A model generated the notes under the pieces. The model did not search any database, was not told where the DNA came from, and saw only the letters and a list, made by a program, of their open reading frames with translations. Positions 43,692-51,714 of a stretch of 64,000 nt of DNA are shown here, in pieces. Every line of letters starts with the position of its first letter. Positions within the stretch are counted from its first letter, which is position 1. The translations under genes and the position numbers were made by a program. The stretch is from Acetobacteraceae bacterium AT-5844 (lineage in GTDB: Bacteria; Pseudomonadota; Alphaproteobacteria; Acetobacterales; Acetobacteraceae), in assembly GCA_000245075.1 (NCBI GenBank), contig JH599974.1:147404-211403 (forward strand). The letters are read 5' to 3'.

Positions 43692-44443
43692 GCCAGGCTC
43701 GCACTGCCATCGTAACGGGCGGCGCCCGCGGCATTGGGCGCGGCTGCGCCCTGGCACTGGCCCGGCAAGGCTTCGACATCGCACTGGTCGATCTGCTGGC
43801 CGAGGATATGCAGCGCACGCGCGGCGAGATCGAAGCTCTCGGCCGCCGCGCCCTGTGCTTCGAGGCCGATACGTCGGATTTCGCCCGTGCCGCCGCAATT
43901 GCCGGCGAGGTACAGGCCGCCTTTGGTCGCATCGACTTCCTGCTGAACAATGCCGGCCGCTCTCAACCCAAGGGTATCCTTGAGATCGCGGAAGAGGAGT
44001 TCGACCGGACGATCGCGATCAATCTGAAAAGCTGCTTCAACTACATCCATGCCGTCGCGCCGGTCATGATGGCCCAGGGTGGCGGGCGCATCGCTTCCAT
44101 CTCCTCGCTCAATGCGCTTTCGGGGGGCGTCACCGCGGCAGTCAGCCGGTTCGCCTATGCGACGGCCAAGGCCGGCATCCTGGGCATGACCCGCGCCCTG
44201 GCCAAGGAGCTTGGGCCTAACATTATCATCAACGCTATCTGCCCTGGCCTGATCGAGACAGAGCTTCCCAAGAACCACGTCATTACCGAGCGTGGCGCTC
44301 AACTGGCGCGGGAAGGTATCGCGCTCGGCCGGGTCGGCAAGGTGGATGATGTGGCCCAGATGGTCGTCTTCCTGGCGACCTCCGAGCCGTGTTTCATCAC
44401 CGGCCAGCACTTCGTCGTGGATGGCTTTCAGTATCACGTCTGA
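43688..44443 (+). CDS. SDR family oxidoreductase
   Basis: A 251-residue classical short-chain dehydrogenase with VTGGARGIGRGCALALARQG, LLNNAGRSQPKG, the catalytic Ser in ASISSLNALSGG, then YATAKAGILGMTRAL (Tyr and Lys), and a CPGLIETELPK exit loop; it ends ITGQHFVVDGFQYHV. The start is fixed by the ATGA overlap with the deacetylase gene. It is the last gene of the reductase/deacetylase/SDR operon. Substrate unknown. Confidence 0.92.
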   Translation: MSQARTAIVTGGARGIGRGCALALARQGFDIALVDLLAEDMQRTRGEIEALGRRALCFEADTSDFARAAAIAGEVQAAFGRIDFLLNNAGRSQPKGILEIAEEEFDRTIAINLKSCFNYIHAVAPVMMAQGGGRIASISSLNALSGGVTAAVSRFAYATAKAGILGMTRALAKELGPNIIINAICPGLIETELPKNHVITERGAQLAREGIALGRVGKVDDVAQMVVFLATSEPCFITGQHFVVDGFQYHV

Positions 44444-44609
44444 CTCCGGGGAGGCCGCGCCGCGGGCGGCAAAACGCTTGCGGCGCGACACCCGGCCACG
44501 CAACATGCGCTTCTGATCTTGCAGCCGGGGATGCCCGGCCACAGATGGGACGCATGGATGCCAGTGCCGATCATCATCGCCGGAAGGCCACGTTGACGAG
44601 GCTCGCCGC

Positions 44610-44921
44610 ATGAACGCGCCCGTTGAGGATAACCCGCCCAACAGCGTGGTGAGCCTCAGCAAGGTCCGTGAAGACAAGCTTTGGGCCGTCGTCGCGGCAG
44701 TGGGCCGCAAACGGCGCATCGCCGAGGTCTATGCCAGCCGTGCCGCCGCTGACGCCAATCGCCATTGGCGGGAACAGCAGGTCCGCGCCTATGCCAGCTT
44801 CCTACGCAGTTCCAGCATGCCGGTGCCGAGCTATACGGTCTCGCCCATCCGCCGGACGGACCTTGCCAGGGGCTGGCGGCCAATGCCCGCCCTCGGCTTC
44901 CTGCGCGGTCAGTTCATCTGA
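44610..44921 (+). CDS. hypothetical protein
   Basis: A 103-residue basic protein without a recognisable family, no signal peptide and no long hydrophobic stretch. It reads NSVVSLSKVREDKLWAVVAA then VGRKRRIAEVYASRAAADAN, with a helical central part and a basic tail ending MPALGFLRGQFI. A GAGG stretch lies about eight bases before the ATG. It stands alone between the SDR operon and the DeoR gene; whether it is expressed is uncertain. Confidence 0.4.
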   Translation: MNAPVEDNPPNSVVSLSKVREDKLWAVVAAVGRKRRIAEVYASRAAADANRHWREQQVRAYASFLRSSSMPVPSYTVSPIRRTDLARGWRPMPALGFLRGQFI

Positions 44922-44998
44922 TACGCTCGGCTGGACGCCCGGCTCGGCGCTGGTGCTATAAACGCGGCCTTGTCGATTTCTGCGAATAAGGGCCAGCC

Positions 44999-45760
44999 AT
45001 GCGGGTTGCGGAGCGTCGTGAGAGAATCGTGGCGCTGGTCGCGGAGAAGGGGCGGGCCACGGTCGAAGAGCTGGCCCAGCAATTCGAGGCCTCGCAGGAG
45101 ACCATCCGCCGGGACCTAACGGCCTTGGCGGACCGCAACCGCCTGCGGAAGTACCATGGCGGCGCTACCTTGGCGGAGAAGGCCAATGAGAGCGCCTTCA
45201 ACCTGCGCGTCACCGAGAATGCCGAGGCAAAGCGAGCCATCGCCGCAACCGCCGCGCGGCTCTTCCAGCCTGGCGATGCGCTGTTCGTGGATACCGGCTC
45301 CACCACCCTCGCCTTCGCCGCCGAACTCGGGCGGCAGGAAGGGCTGACGGTCATCACCAATTCCGTCGGCATCGCGCATCATGTCTCCGGCGGCGGTTCC
45401 CGCACCTTCCTGCTCGGCGGCGAGCACAGGCATGAGGCGGGGGAGAATGTCGGCTCGCTGGTGGTGCAGCAGCTGGCAGGCTTCAGCCCGGAGCATGCGG
45501 TATTGACGGTGGGCAGCATCTCGGCCGACGGCATCCGGGATTTCGACCTGCAGGAAGCCGAGATCGCCCGCGCCATGATCGAGCGCTGCCGGCGCATCAC
45601 CGTGTTGGCCGATTCATCCAAATTCCAGCGGATGGGCCTGTTCCACCTGTGCCCACTCTCCCGCATCCACCGCCTCGTGACCGAGTCGCCGCCGCCTGAG
45701 GACCTCATGCGCGCGCTCCGGAGCGCGGGGGTCGAGGTTCTTCTACCTGATAGCGACTGA
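44999..45760 (+). CDS. DeoR/GlpR family transcriptional regulator
   Basis: A 253-residue repressor-type protein. The DeoR winged helix is RRERIVALVAEKGRATVEEL followed by FEASQETIRRDLTALADRNR, and LRKYHGGATLAEKANES ends the DNA-binding part. The sensor domain carries GDALFVDTGSTTLAFAAEL, TVITNSVGIAHHVS, EHAVLTVGSISADGIRDFD and VLADSSKF, which bind a phosphorylated sugar or polyol. It lies 50 bases upstream of two flavoprotein genes and a carbohydrate kinase, the layout of glycerol-3-phosphate regulator GlpR. Confidence 0.93.
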   Translation: MRVAERRERIVALVAEKGRATVEELAQQFEASQETIRRDLTALADRNRLRKYHGGATLAEKANESAFNLRVTENAEAKRAIAATAARLFQPGDALFVDTGSTTLAFAAELGRQEGLTVITNSVGIAHHVSGGGSRTFLLGGEHRHEAGENVGSLVVQQLAGFSPEHAVLTVGSISADGIRDFDLQEAEIARAMIERCRRITVLADSSKFQRMGLFHLCPLSRIHRLVTESPPPEDLMRALRSAGVEVLLPDSD

Positions 45761-45784
45761 ATCCTCACTCCATCTGGCATTTAT

Positions 45785-45798
45785 TGACCGTTCGGTCA
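45785..45798. promoter_or_regulatory. palindrome, possible DeoR/GlpR operator
   Basis: TGACCGTTCGGTCA (45785-45798) is a perfect six-base inverted repeat around TT, located 13 bases before the chosen start of the GlpA-like gene and directly after the DeoR gene. Related TTCGGTC copies occur at 49892, 51562 and 51593. A TetR-type site of similar shape is known, so the binder is uncertain. Confidence 0.5.
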
Positions 45799-45810
45799 TA
45801 TAGTGGCCGT

Positions 45811-47202
45811 ATGACGCCCACCCCTCCCCGCGACGACACCGTATTCGACATGGCCATCATCGGGGCTGGGGTGATCGGCTGCGCCGTCTTCCGCGCCTTC
45901 GTCCTGGCAGGCTTGAAAGTCGTGCTGGTCGAGCGGGACGCGGACATCATCAACGGCGCCAGCAAGGCCAACAGCGCCTTGCTGCACACAGGCTTCGACG
46001 CCGGGCCGGGCACGCTGGAACTGGACTGCGTGAAGCGCGGTCATGCCCTGTATCATCGCATCCACCAGCGCCTGGGCCTCTCCCTGATCGAAACCGGCGC
46101 CATCCTGGTTGCCTGGACGGAGGCCGATCTGGCGGCCTTGCCCGGCATCGTGGCCCAGGCCCATGCCAATGGCGTGACAGATGTCCGCCAACTCACCGCC
46201 GAGGAAGTCCGCGCGCGGGAGCCGCATCTGGCGCCGGACCTGCGCGGCGGCGTGCTGGTGCCGGGAGAAGCGGTGATCGACCCGTGGTCCGCCCCCCTCG
46301 CCTATGTGCTCCAAGGCATGGCCAATGGCGGCACCGTCATGCGCGGCACGGAAGTCACGGGCGGGGTACAGAATGCCGGAGGCTGGACGTTAAGCACACC
46401 GCGCGGCCCGATACGTGCAGGCGTGGTCGTGAACTGCGCCGGCAACTTCGGCGACCTCGTGGAGGCCATCGCCCGCCCCAGCCCTTTCGAGATCCGCCCC
46501 CGCAAAGGCCAGTTCGTGGTGCTGGACAAGACCGCGACCGCCTTCGCCAATGCCATTATCCTGCCGGTGCCGAATGAGCGGACCAAGGGCGTCGTCATTG
46601 CCCGCACGGCCTTCGGCAATCTCCTGGTGGGTCCGACCGCCGAGGAACAAGCGGAGCGCCGTATCGCAACGGTGGAGGAGCCTGCCCTGGAAGCGCTGCT
46701 GGCGCAGGGCCGCCGCATGATCCCCGCGCTTGAGCATGAGCCGGTGACCACGACCTATGCCGGGCTGCGCCCCGCCACCCAGTTCAAGGACTATCAGATC
46801 GAGGCGCTGGCAGACCGACGCTGGATCACCGTGGGCGGCATCCGCTCCACAGGGCTTACTGGCTCGCTCGGCATCGCTGAATATCTCTGCACTCTCTACG
46901 AGCAGCATTTTGCCCCGCTGCACCCCCTGCCGGAGCCCATCTGGCCCCGCATGCCCAACCTCACCGAGGGATTGCCACGCCCCTGGCAGCAACCCGGGCG
47001 GGACGAGATCATCTGTCACTGCGAACTGGTGACGCGCGGCGAGATCGCCGCCGCCCTGGAAGGGCCGCTGCCCGCGGGCAATCTCGGTGGGCTGAAGCGC
47101 CGCACACGCTGCATGATGGGGCGGTGCCAGGGCTTCTATTGCACGAGGCGCGTCATGGAACTCTGCGCCGGCCGCCTCCCCGGCCTGGTGGAGCAAGGCT
47201 GA
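45811..47202 (+). CDS. FAD-dependent oxidoreductase, GlpA-like with BFD-like [2Fe-2S] domain
   Basis: A 463-residue DAO-type flavoprotein. The FAD site is FDMAIIGAGVIGCAVFRAFV then VLVERDADIINGASKANSAL; the middle (EIRPRKGQFVVLDK, VTTTYAGLRPATQFKDYQIE, TVGGIRSTGLTGSLGIAEYL) matches GlpA and L-2-hydroxyglutarate-oxidase-like enzymes. The C-terminal about 90 residues form a bacterioferritin-associated-ferredoxin-like domain with cysteines in IICHCELVTRGE and RCMMGRCQGFYC, which usually hold a [2Fe-2S] cluster. I start at 45811; an upstream TTG is in frame. It overlaps the next gene by one base. In E. coli GlpA oxidises glycerol-3-phosphate. Confidence 0.88.
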   Translation: MTPTPPRDDTVFDMAIIGAGVIGCAVFRAFVLAGLKVVLVERDADIINGASKANSALLHTGFDAGPGTLELDCVKRGHALYHRIHQRLGLSLIETGAILVAWTEADLAALPGIVAQAHANGVTDVRQLTAEEVRAREPHLAPDLRGGVLVPGEAVIDPWSAPLAYVLQGMANGGTVMRGTEVTGGVQNAGGWTLSTPRGPIRAGVVVNCAGNFGDLVEAIARPSPFEIRPRKGQFVVLDKTATAFANAIILPVPNERTKGVVIARTAFGNLLVGPTAEEQAERRIATVEEPALEALLAQGRRMIPALEHEPVTTTYAGLRPATQFKDYQIEALADRRWITVGGIRSTGLTGSLGIAEYLCTLYEQHFAPLHPLPEPIWPRMPNLTEGLPRPWQQPGRDEIICHCELVTRGEIAAALEGPLPAGNLGGLKRRTRCMMGRCQGFYCTRRVMELCAGRLPGLVEQG

Positions 47203-48398
47203 TGCCGCAGGTGACGATCATCGGCGCCGGCCCCGCCGGCCTGACCGCTGCCCGTACCCTGCGGGACGCCGGCATCCACGACATTCTGGTGCTGGAGCGC
47301 AATCCGGAAGCCGGTGGGCTGCCGCGCTTCGCCGCGCATCCCGGCTGGGGCATGCTGGATTTCCACCGTCTCTGGTCCGGGCCCACCTATGCGAAACGCC
47401 TGGTCGAAGCAGCCAAGGGCGTGACCATCGCCACCAACACCACCGTTACCGCCGTGCATCCCGGCGGCGTGCTGGAGGTCAGCGGGCTCGATGGTCAGCG
47501 CCGCATTGAAAGCCGCGCCGTGCTGCTGGCCGCCGGTATCCGGGAAATGCCGCGTGGGGCGCGGCTGTTGTCGGGCACCCGACCCTGGGGTGTGATGAAC
47601 ACCGGCGCCTTTCAGGAAATGGTCTATCGCGGCGGCCAGCTGCCGTTCCGCCGGCCGATGGTGATTGGCACGGAGCTGGTCTCCTTCTCCGCCCTGCTCA
47701 CCGCGCAGCATCTCGGCATTCGCCCCGTGGCCATGATCGAGGCCGCACCGCGCATCACCGCCCGCCGGCCCGGGGACTGGATCGCACGCCATGTGCTGGG
47801 CGTACCGGTCCGCACTGGCACGCGGCTCACGCGCATCGAAGGGCTCGACCGCGTCGAGGCCGTGGTGGTGGAGCATGCCGGCGGCACGGAACGCATCGCC
47901 TGCGACGGCGTGTTGCTCACCGGCCGCTTCGTGCCCGAAGCCGCGCTGGCGCGAGCCGGCCATCTGGATGTGGACCATGGCACGGCGGGGCCCGCCATCG
48001 ACACGCTGTGGCGCTGTTCCGACCCCGCCTATTTTGCTGCCGGCAATGTGCTGCGCCCCGTCGAACATTCCGGCGCGGCGGCGCTGGAGGGGCGAGACGC
48101 CGCCCGCAGCATCATCCGGGCCCTGGCGGGCGAACTTCCCCCATCTGATGCCACAGTTCCGGTCACGGTGGCGGGGGGCTTGCGCTATGCCTATCCGCAG
48201 CGCGTCGTGCTCGGTCAGGGCGCCACGCAGCTTTACGCCCGCGTCCTGCAGGAGCATCGCGGCCGCCTGCGGCTTATGGCCGATGGCCGGACGATCCTGG
48301 ACCGCGTCATCCACGCCCTGCCGGAACGGCGCATCCGCATTCCGCTGGATACGAACATGCTGACAAGCGCCTCACGGCTGACGGCGGAACTGGCATGA
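47202..48398 (+). CDS. NAD(P)/FAD-dependent oxidoreductase (GlpB / thioredoxin reductase-like)
   Basis: A 398-residue pyridine-nucleotide disulfide reductase-like flavoprotein. VTIIGAGPAGLTAARTLRDA is the FAD site; RAVLLAAGIREMPRGARLL and GTRPWGVMNTGAFQEMVYRG are the second FAD/NAD motifs, and LWRCSDPAYFAAGNVLRPVE is the terminal FAD contact. No redox-active CxxC is evident, so it is probably an electron-transfer partner of the GlpA-like protein, a common pair in polyol-phosphate oxidation operons. The start overlaps the previous stop as TGATG, and the end overlaps the kinase gene as ATGA. Confidence 0.87.
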   Translation: MPQVTIIGAGPAGLTAARTLRDAGIHDILVLERNPEAGGLPRFAAHPGWGMLDFHRLWSGPTYAKRLVEAAKGVTIATNTTVTAVHPGGVLEVSGLDGQRRIESRAVLLAAGIREMPRGARLLSGTRPWGVMNTGAFQEMVYRGGQLPFRRPMVIGTELVSFSALLTAQHLGIRPVAMIEAAPRITARRPGDWIARHVLGVPVRTGTRLTRIEGLDRVEAVVVEHAGGTERIACDGVLLTGRFVPEAALARAGHLDVDHGTAGPAIDTLWRCSDPAYFAAGNVLRPVEHSGAAALEGRDAARSIIRALAGELPPSDATVPVTVAGGLRYAYPQRVVLGQGATQLYARVLQEHRGRLRLMADGRTILDRVIHALPERRIRIPLDTNMLTSASRLTAELA

Positions 48399-49819
48399 CG
48401 GGCCTTCTTGCCCTGGACCAGGGCACCACCTCGACCAAGGCCTATCTCTGGAAAGACGACGCCTTCACCCTGATAGGCCAGCGCGCGCAGCGGCAGATCC
48501 GCCCGCGCTCCGGCTGGGTGGAACATGATGCCGAAGAGATCGTCACGCATCTGGCGGAACTGGTGGAGTTGGCTGGCCCCTGCGAAGCCGCCGGCCTCGC
48601 CAACCAGGGCGAGACCGTCATTGCCTGGGACGCCCAGACGGGCCGCCCGCTGCACAACGCCATCGTCTGGCAGGACGAGCGCACCGGCGACGCCATCGCG
48701 CAACTCAAGGCGGCGGGCGTCGAGGCGCTCACCCTGGCCAGCGCCGGCCTGCCGCTGGACGCCTATTTCTCCGCCAGCAAGCTGCGCTGGCTGCTGGACC
48801 ATGCCGATGGAGCACAGGCGTTGCACCGGCAGGGCCGCCTTCGCCTCGGCACCAGCGACGCCTTCTTCCTGCACCGCCTGACCGGCGTTTGCGCGACGGA
48901 CCCTTCCACCGCATCCCGCACCAGCCTCCTGGATCTGCGGCGCCTGTGCTGGGACCCGGCACTGTGTGAAGCCTTCGGTGTCCCCCTGGAATGCCTACCC
49001 GAAATCCGGCCGACTACCGGCGATTTCGGCGCCCTGCCCGGTGGCGCGCGGATGCTGGCTAGTGTGGTCGACCAGCAGGCTTCCCTGTTCGGCCATGGCT
49101 GTCATGAGGCGGGCGATCTAAAGATCACCTTCGGCACCGGCGCCTTTGCTCTTGGGCTGACGGGTGCCGAGCCTGCCATGGGTGAAACGCGCGGACTGCT
49201 GCCCACCTGTGCCTGGCAACATACGGGCTGCGCCCCGGCCTATGCCCTGGATGGCGGCATCCTGACAGCCGGGGCAGCCATCGAATGGCTGAAGGAGTGC
49301 GGTCTGCTCGCCGGTGGACATGCGGATCTGGACGGCTTTGATGGCGAGCCGGCCATATCCCGTGGCCTCGCCTTCGTTCCTGCCCTGGCCGGGCTGGGCA
49401 GCCCGCATTGGGACAGAGCCGCAAGGGGGCTTTGGCTCGGCCTGGACCTCTCGACCAGCCCGGCCGACCTCCGGCGCGCCGTGCTGGAGGGCATCGCTTT
49501 CCGGGCAGCAGAACTCGTGGGCAACCTGCGCCAGGCGCTCGGCGAGAGTGGCCGGATCGCCATCGATGGCGGCCTCAGCCGCAGCCGCTATTTTACGGCC
49601 TTTCTGGCTAACGCCCTGGACGCTCCGATCGAAGTTGCCGGCTCCGCCGACATCACGGCTCTCGGAGTGCTGCATCTCACTCTGGCAGCGCTGGGCCGGC
49701 CCGAGCGGCCTATGCCCGAAGGAATCCGCCGCGTATGTCCCGACGCGCCGCTGGGGCCCATTCCGCATGAGCGCTTCGCCCGGGCGGTCCGCCTGAGTCG
49801 GGACTGGGCACGGGGCTGA
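48395..49819 (+). CDS. FGGY family carbohydrate kinase (glycerol kinase-like)
   Basis: A 474-residue ASKHA-fold kinase. The phosphate-1 motif is LLALDQGTTSTKAYLW, GWVEHDAEEIVTHLAEL follows, then LANQGETVIAWD and IVWQDERTGD; the second half shows KITFGTGAFALGLTG, FVPALAGLGSPHWDRAARG and IAIDGGLSRSRYFTAFLANA. The WQDERT pattern is close to glycerol kinase, where it reads W.D.RT. It phosphorylates a polyol or sugar with ATP, and probably provides the phosphorylated substrate for the GlpA-like enzyme encoded upstream. A hairpin terminator follows. Confidence 0.9.
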   Translation: MTGLLALDQGTTSTKAYLWKDDAFTLIGQRAQRQIRPRSGWVEHDAEEIVTHLAELVELAGPCEAAGLANQGETVIAWDAQTGRPLHNAIVWQDERTGDAIAQLKAAGVEALTLASAGLPLDAYFSASKLRWLLDHADGAQALHRQGRLRLGTSDAFFLHRLTGVCATDPSTASRTSLLDLRRLCWDPALCEAFGVPLECLPEIRPTTGDFGALPGGARMLASVVDQQASLFGHGCHEAGDLKITFGTGAFALGLTGAEPAMGETRGLLPTCAWQHTGCAPAYALDGGILTAGAAIEWLKECGLLAGGHADLDGFDGEPAISRGLAFVPALAGLGSPHWDRAARGLWLGLDLSTSPADLRRAVLEGIAFRAAELVGNLRQALGESGRIAIDGGLSRSRYFTAFLANALDAPIEVAGSADITALGVLHLTLAALGRPERPMPEGIRRVCPDAPLGPIPHERFARAVRLSRDWARG

Positions 49820-49839
49820 TCGAACCGCCGCCCAGCGAA

Positions 49840-49864
49840 AAAGGGGAGCTCACCGCTCCCCTTT
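49840..49864. terminator. rho-independent bidirectional terminator
   Basis: AAAGGGGAGC (49840-49849) pairs with GCTCCCCTTT (49855-49864) around TCACC, between the convergent kinase gene and the binding-protein gene. Confidence 0.82.
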
Positions 49865-49897
49865 CGTCGCATCAAACTGCCCTGATTGCCCGTTCGG

Positions 49898-51472
49898 TCA
49901 GGCCCGCTTTACATTCCAGAAGGTAGCGAAGCCCGGCAGCACGCCTTCCAGATTGGAGCGGAAGGCCGTCGGCTGAATGTACTGGCCGAAGGGCAGATAA
50001 GGCGCATCCACCTCCAGCGCCTGGCGCTGGATGTCCTCGGCCATCTTCTTCTGCGCCGCCAGATCGGGCGCGGCGAACCACTGGTTCCGCAGCTCCTCCA
50101 GCCGGTCGCTCTTCGGCCAGCCGAAGAAGCTCTCATTGCCACGCAGCATGAGATGCCCGGCCGGGTCGAGATGGTCCAGCCCGCCCCAGGAGGAGCAATA
50201 GCAGCTCCAGCCGCCCTTCTCGATCGGCTCCTTGCTGGAGCGCCGCTGGATGACCGTGCCCCAATCCACCGCCTCGTACTGCACGTTCAGCCCGACACGC
50301 TGCATCATATCCGCAGCGACGTCGCAGGCATTCTTGACGTTGGGAACGTCCTGCCCGGCGAGCAGCACGACCTTCTCGCCATTATAGCCGGCATCCTTGA
50401 TGGCCTTCTGCACCTTGGCCAGGTCGCGCGGGCCGTTCAGCGCCTGCATCCCGGCTTCGTTCGCCATCGGCGTGCCAGGGCAGAACACGCCCACACCAGT
50501 GCGATACATCTCGGGGTTGTCACCCACCTGCGCCTGCATGAAATCCGCCTGCTCGATCGCCCCGAGGAGCGCACGGCGGATGGCGGGATTGTCGAAAGGC
50601 TTCGCCAGCGTGTTGAAGCGCAGGGTCGGGATCATGCCGGTCGGGTCGGTAATCTCCACCTTCACGCCACGACCACGCTTCAACATCGGCAGCAGGTCGT
50701 GCAGCGGGTATTCCCACCAATCCGCCTCACCGCTCTGCAAAGCGCCGGCAGCAGTGGCGGCGTCGGGCACGACATTCCACTCCACGCGGTCGAAATGCAC
50801 GATCTTGGCGCCACCCGTCCAACCGGGCACGCCCTGGCGCGGCTTGTAGCCAGCGAATTTCTCATACACCACACGCGCCCCGGCCACGCGCTCATCGGCC
50901 TTGAAGCGGAACGGGCCGCTGCCGACCATCTCCGTCACCTGGGTGAAGGCGTCAGTCTGCGCCAGACGCTCGGGCATGATGGCCGGCATCAGCGAAGGCG
51001 CCTTGCCCAGCGCATTCGGCAGGAGCGGGAACGGCGCCTTCAGGCGGAAGACGATCGTCCAGTCATCGGCGGCGGAGAGCTCGTCCGTTGCTGCCATTAG
51101 GGCCTGGCCAAAGGCGTCGCGGCGCCCCCAGCGGCGCAGGCTGGCTACGCAATCCTTGGCCAGCACGGGCGAACCGTCATGGAAGGTCAGCCCGGGGCGC
51201 AGAGTGATGCGCCAGACCTTGCCGCCATCTTCCGTGACGGCGCCCTCGGCCATCTGCGGCACAGGGCGCAGATTGGCGTCCATGCCGAACAGCGTGTCGA
51301 ACACCATATAGGCGTGGTTGCGGGTGACATAGGCGGTAGTCCAGATCGGGTCCAGCACCGCGAGATCGGCCTGCGGGATGAATTTCAGCACCCGCTGCCC
51401 CTGCGCCGCCACCAGCGAGGGCATCGGCAGCATGGCTGCGGACGCGGTCAGGAGAAGGCTGCGGCGTTTCAT
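49898..51472 (-). CDS. ABC transporter substrate-binding protein, family 5
   Basis: A 524-residue exported peptide/nickel-type binding protein. The leader MKRRSLLLTASAAMLPMPSL ends VAAQGQ and contains a KRR motif. Mature signatures are TAYVTRNHAYMVFDTLFGMD, ITLRPGLTFHDGSPVLAKDC, MVGSGPFRFKADERVAG and RFNTLAKPFDNPAIRRALLG. It is a paralogue of the protein encoded at 37454-39049. No permease or ATPase genes are near. It converges on the FGGY kinase operon; the repeated TTCGGTC motif near both suggests shared control, so a polyol or sugar-derived substrate cannot be excluded despite the peptide-type fold. Confidence 0.92.
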   Translation of the reverse strand: MKRRSLLLTASAAMLPMPSLVAAQGQRVLKFIPQADLAVLDPIWTTAYVTRNHAYMVFDTLFGMDANLRPVPQMAEGAVTEDGGKVWRITLRPGLTFHDGSPVLAKDCVASLRRWGRRDAFGQALMAATDELSAADDWTIVFRLKAPFPLLPNALGKAPSLMPAIMPERLAQTDAFTQVTEMVGSGPFRFKADERVAGARVVYEKFAGYKPRQGVPGWTGGAKIVHFDRVEWNVVPDAATAAGALQSGEADWWEYPLHDLLPMLKRGRGVKVEITDPTGMIPTLRFNTLAKPFDNPAIRRALLGAIEQADFMQAQVGDNPEMYRTGVGVFCPGTPMANEAGMQALNGPRDLAKVQKAIKDAGYNGEKVVLLAGQDVPNVKNACDVAADMMQRVGLNVQYEAVDWGTVIQRRSSKEPIEKGGWSCYCSSWGGLDHLDPAGHLMLRGNESFFGWPKSDRLEELRNQWFAAPDLAAQKKMAEDIQRQALEVDAPYLPFGQYIQPTAFRSNLEGVLPGFATFWNVKRA

Positions 51473-51554
51473 GGGCGTCGATCCTCGGGTCCAGTCCGGT
51501 TTTGGGAGCCCCGCGCAGGCAGGCCGCGGGGCTTCACCGAAGCGTAATCTCGCA

Positions 51555-51599
51555 ACGCCCGTTCGGTCAATAATGCGTAGGATAAATGATCATTCGGTC
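51555..51599. promoter_or_regulatory. two TTCGGTC half-sites upstream of the binding-protein gene
   Basis: CCCGTTCGGTCAATA (TTCGGTC at 51562-51568) and ATCATTCGGTCT (TTCGGTC at 51593-51599) are spaced 31 bases apart, about three helical turns, in the promoter region of the minus-strand binding protein gene. They resemble the palindrome at 45785-45798. Confidence 0.4.
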
Positions 51600-51639
51600 T
51601 TTTTTTGCCTCCAGCCTCCACTGCACTAACGTATAAGAA

Positions 51640-51670
51640 AAGGGCCCCGGGGAAGCTCCCCGAGGCCCTT
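51640..51670 (-). terminator. rho-independent terminator of the lactonase/TTT operon
   Basis: AAGGGCC...GGGGA (from 51640) pairs with TCCCC...GGCCCTT (to 51670) with one mismatch and a three-base loop. On the minus strand it is followed by TTTTCTTAT. It lies 45 bases past the stop of the SMP-30 gene. Confidence 0.85.
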
Positions 51671-51714
51671 ATCGGTTGCTGGAATGACGACCTGCGCCCC
51701 ACCGGCAGCCGTGG

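Noticed and set aside
42285..43898. A 537-codon open frame on the minus strand
   Set aside because: It spans three clear plus-strand genes (reductase, deacetylase, SDR) in antisense and has no recognisable domain.
47136..48314. A 392-codon open frame on the minus strand
   Set aside because: Antisense to the NAD(P)/FAD-dependent oxidoreductase gene; composition is typical of a shadow frame.
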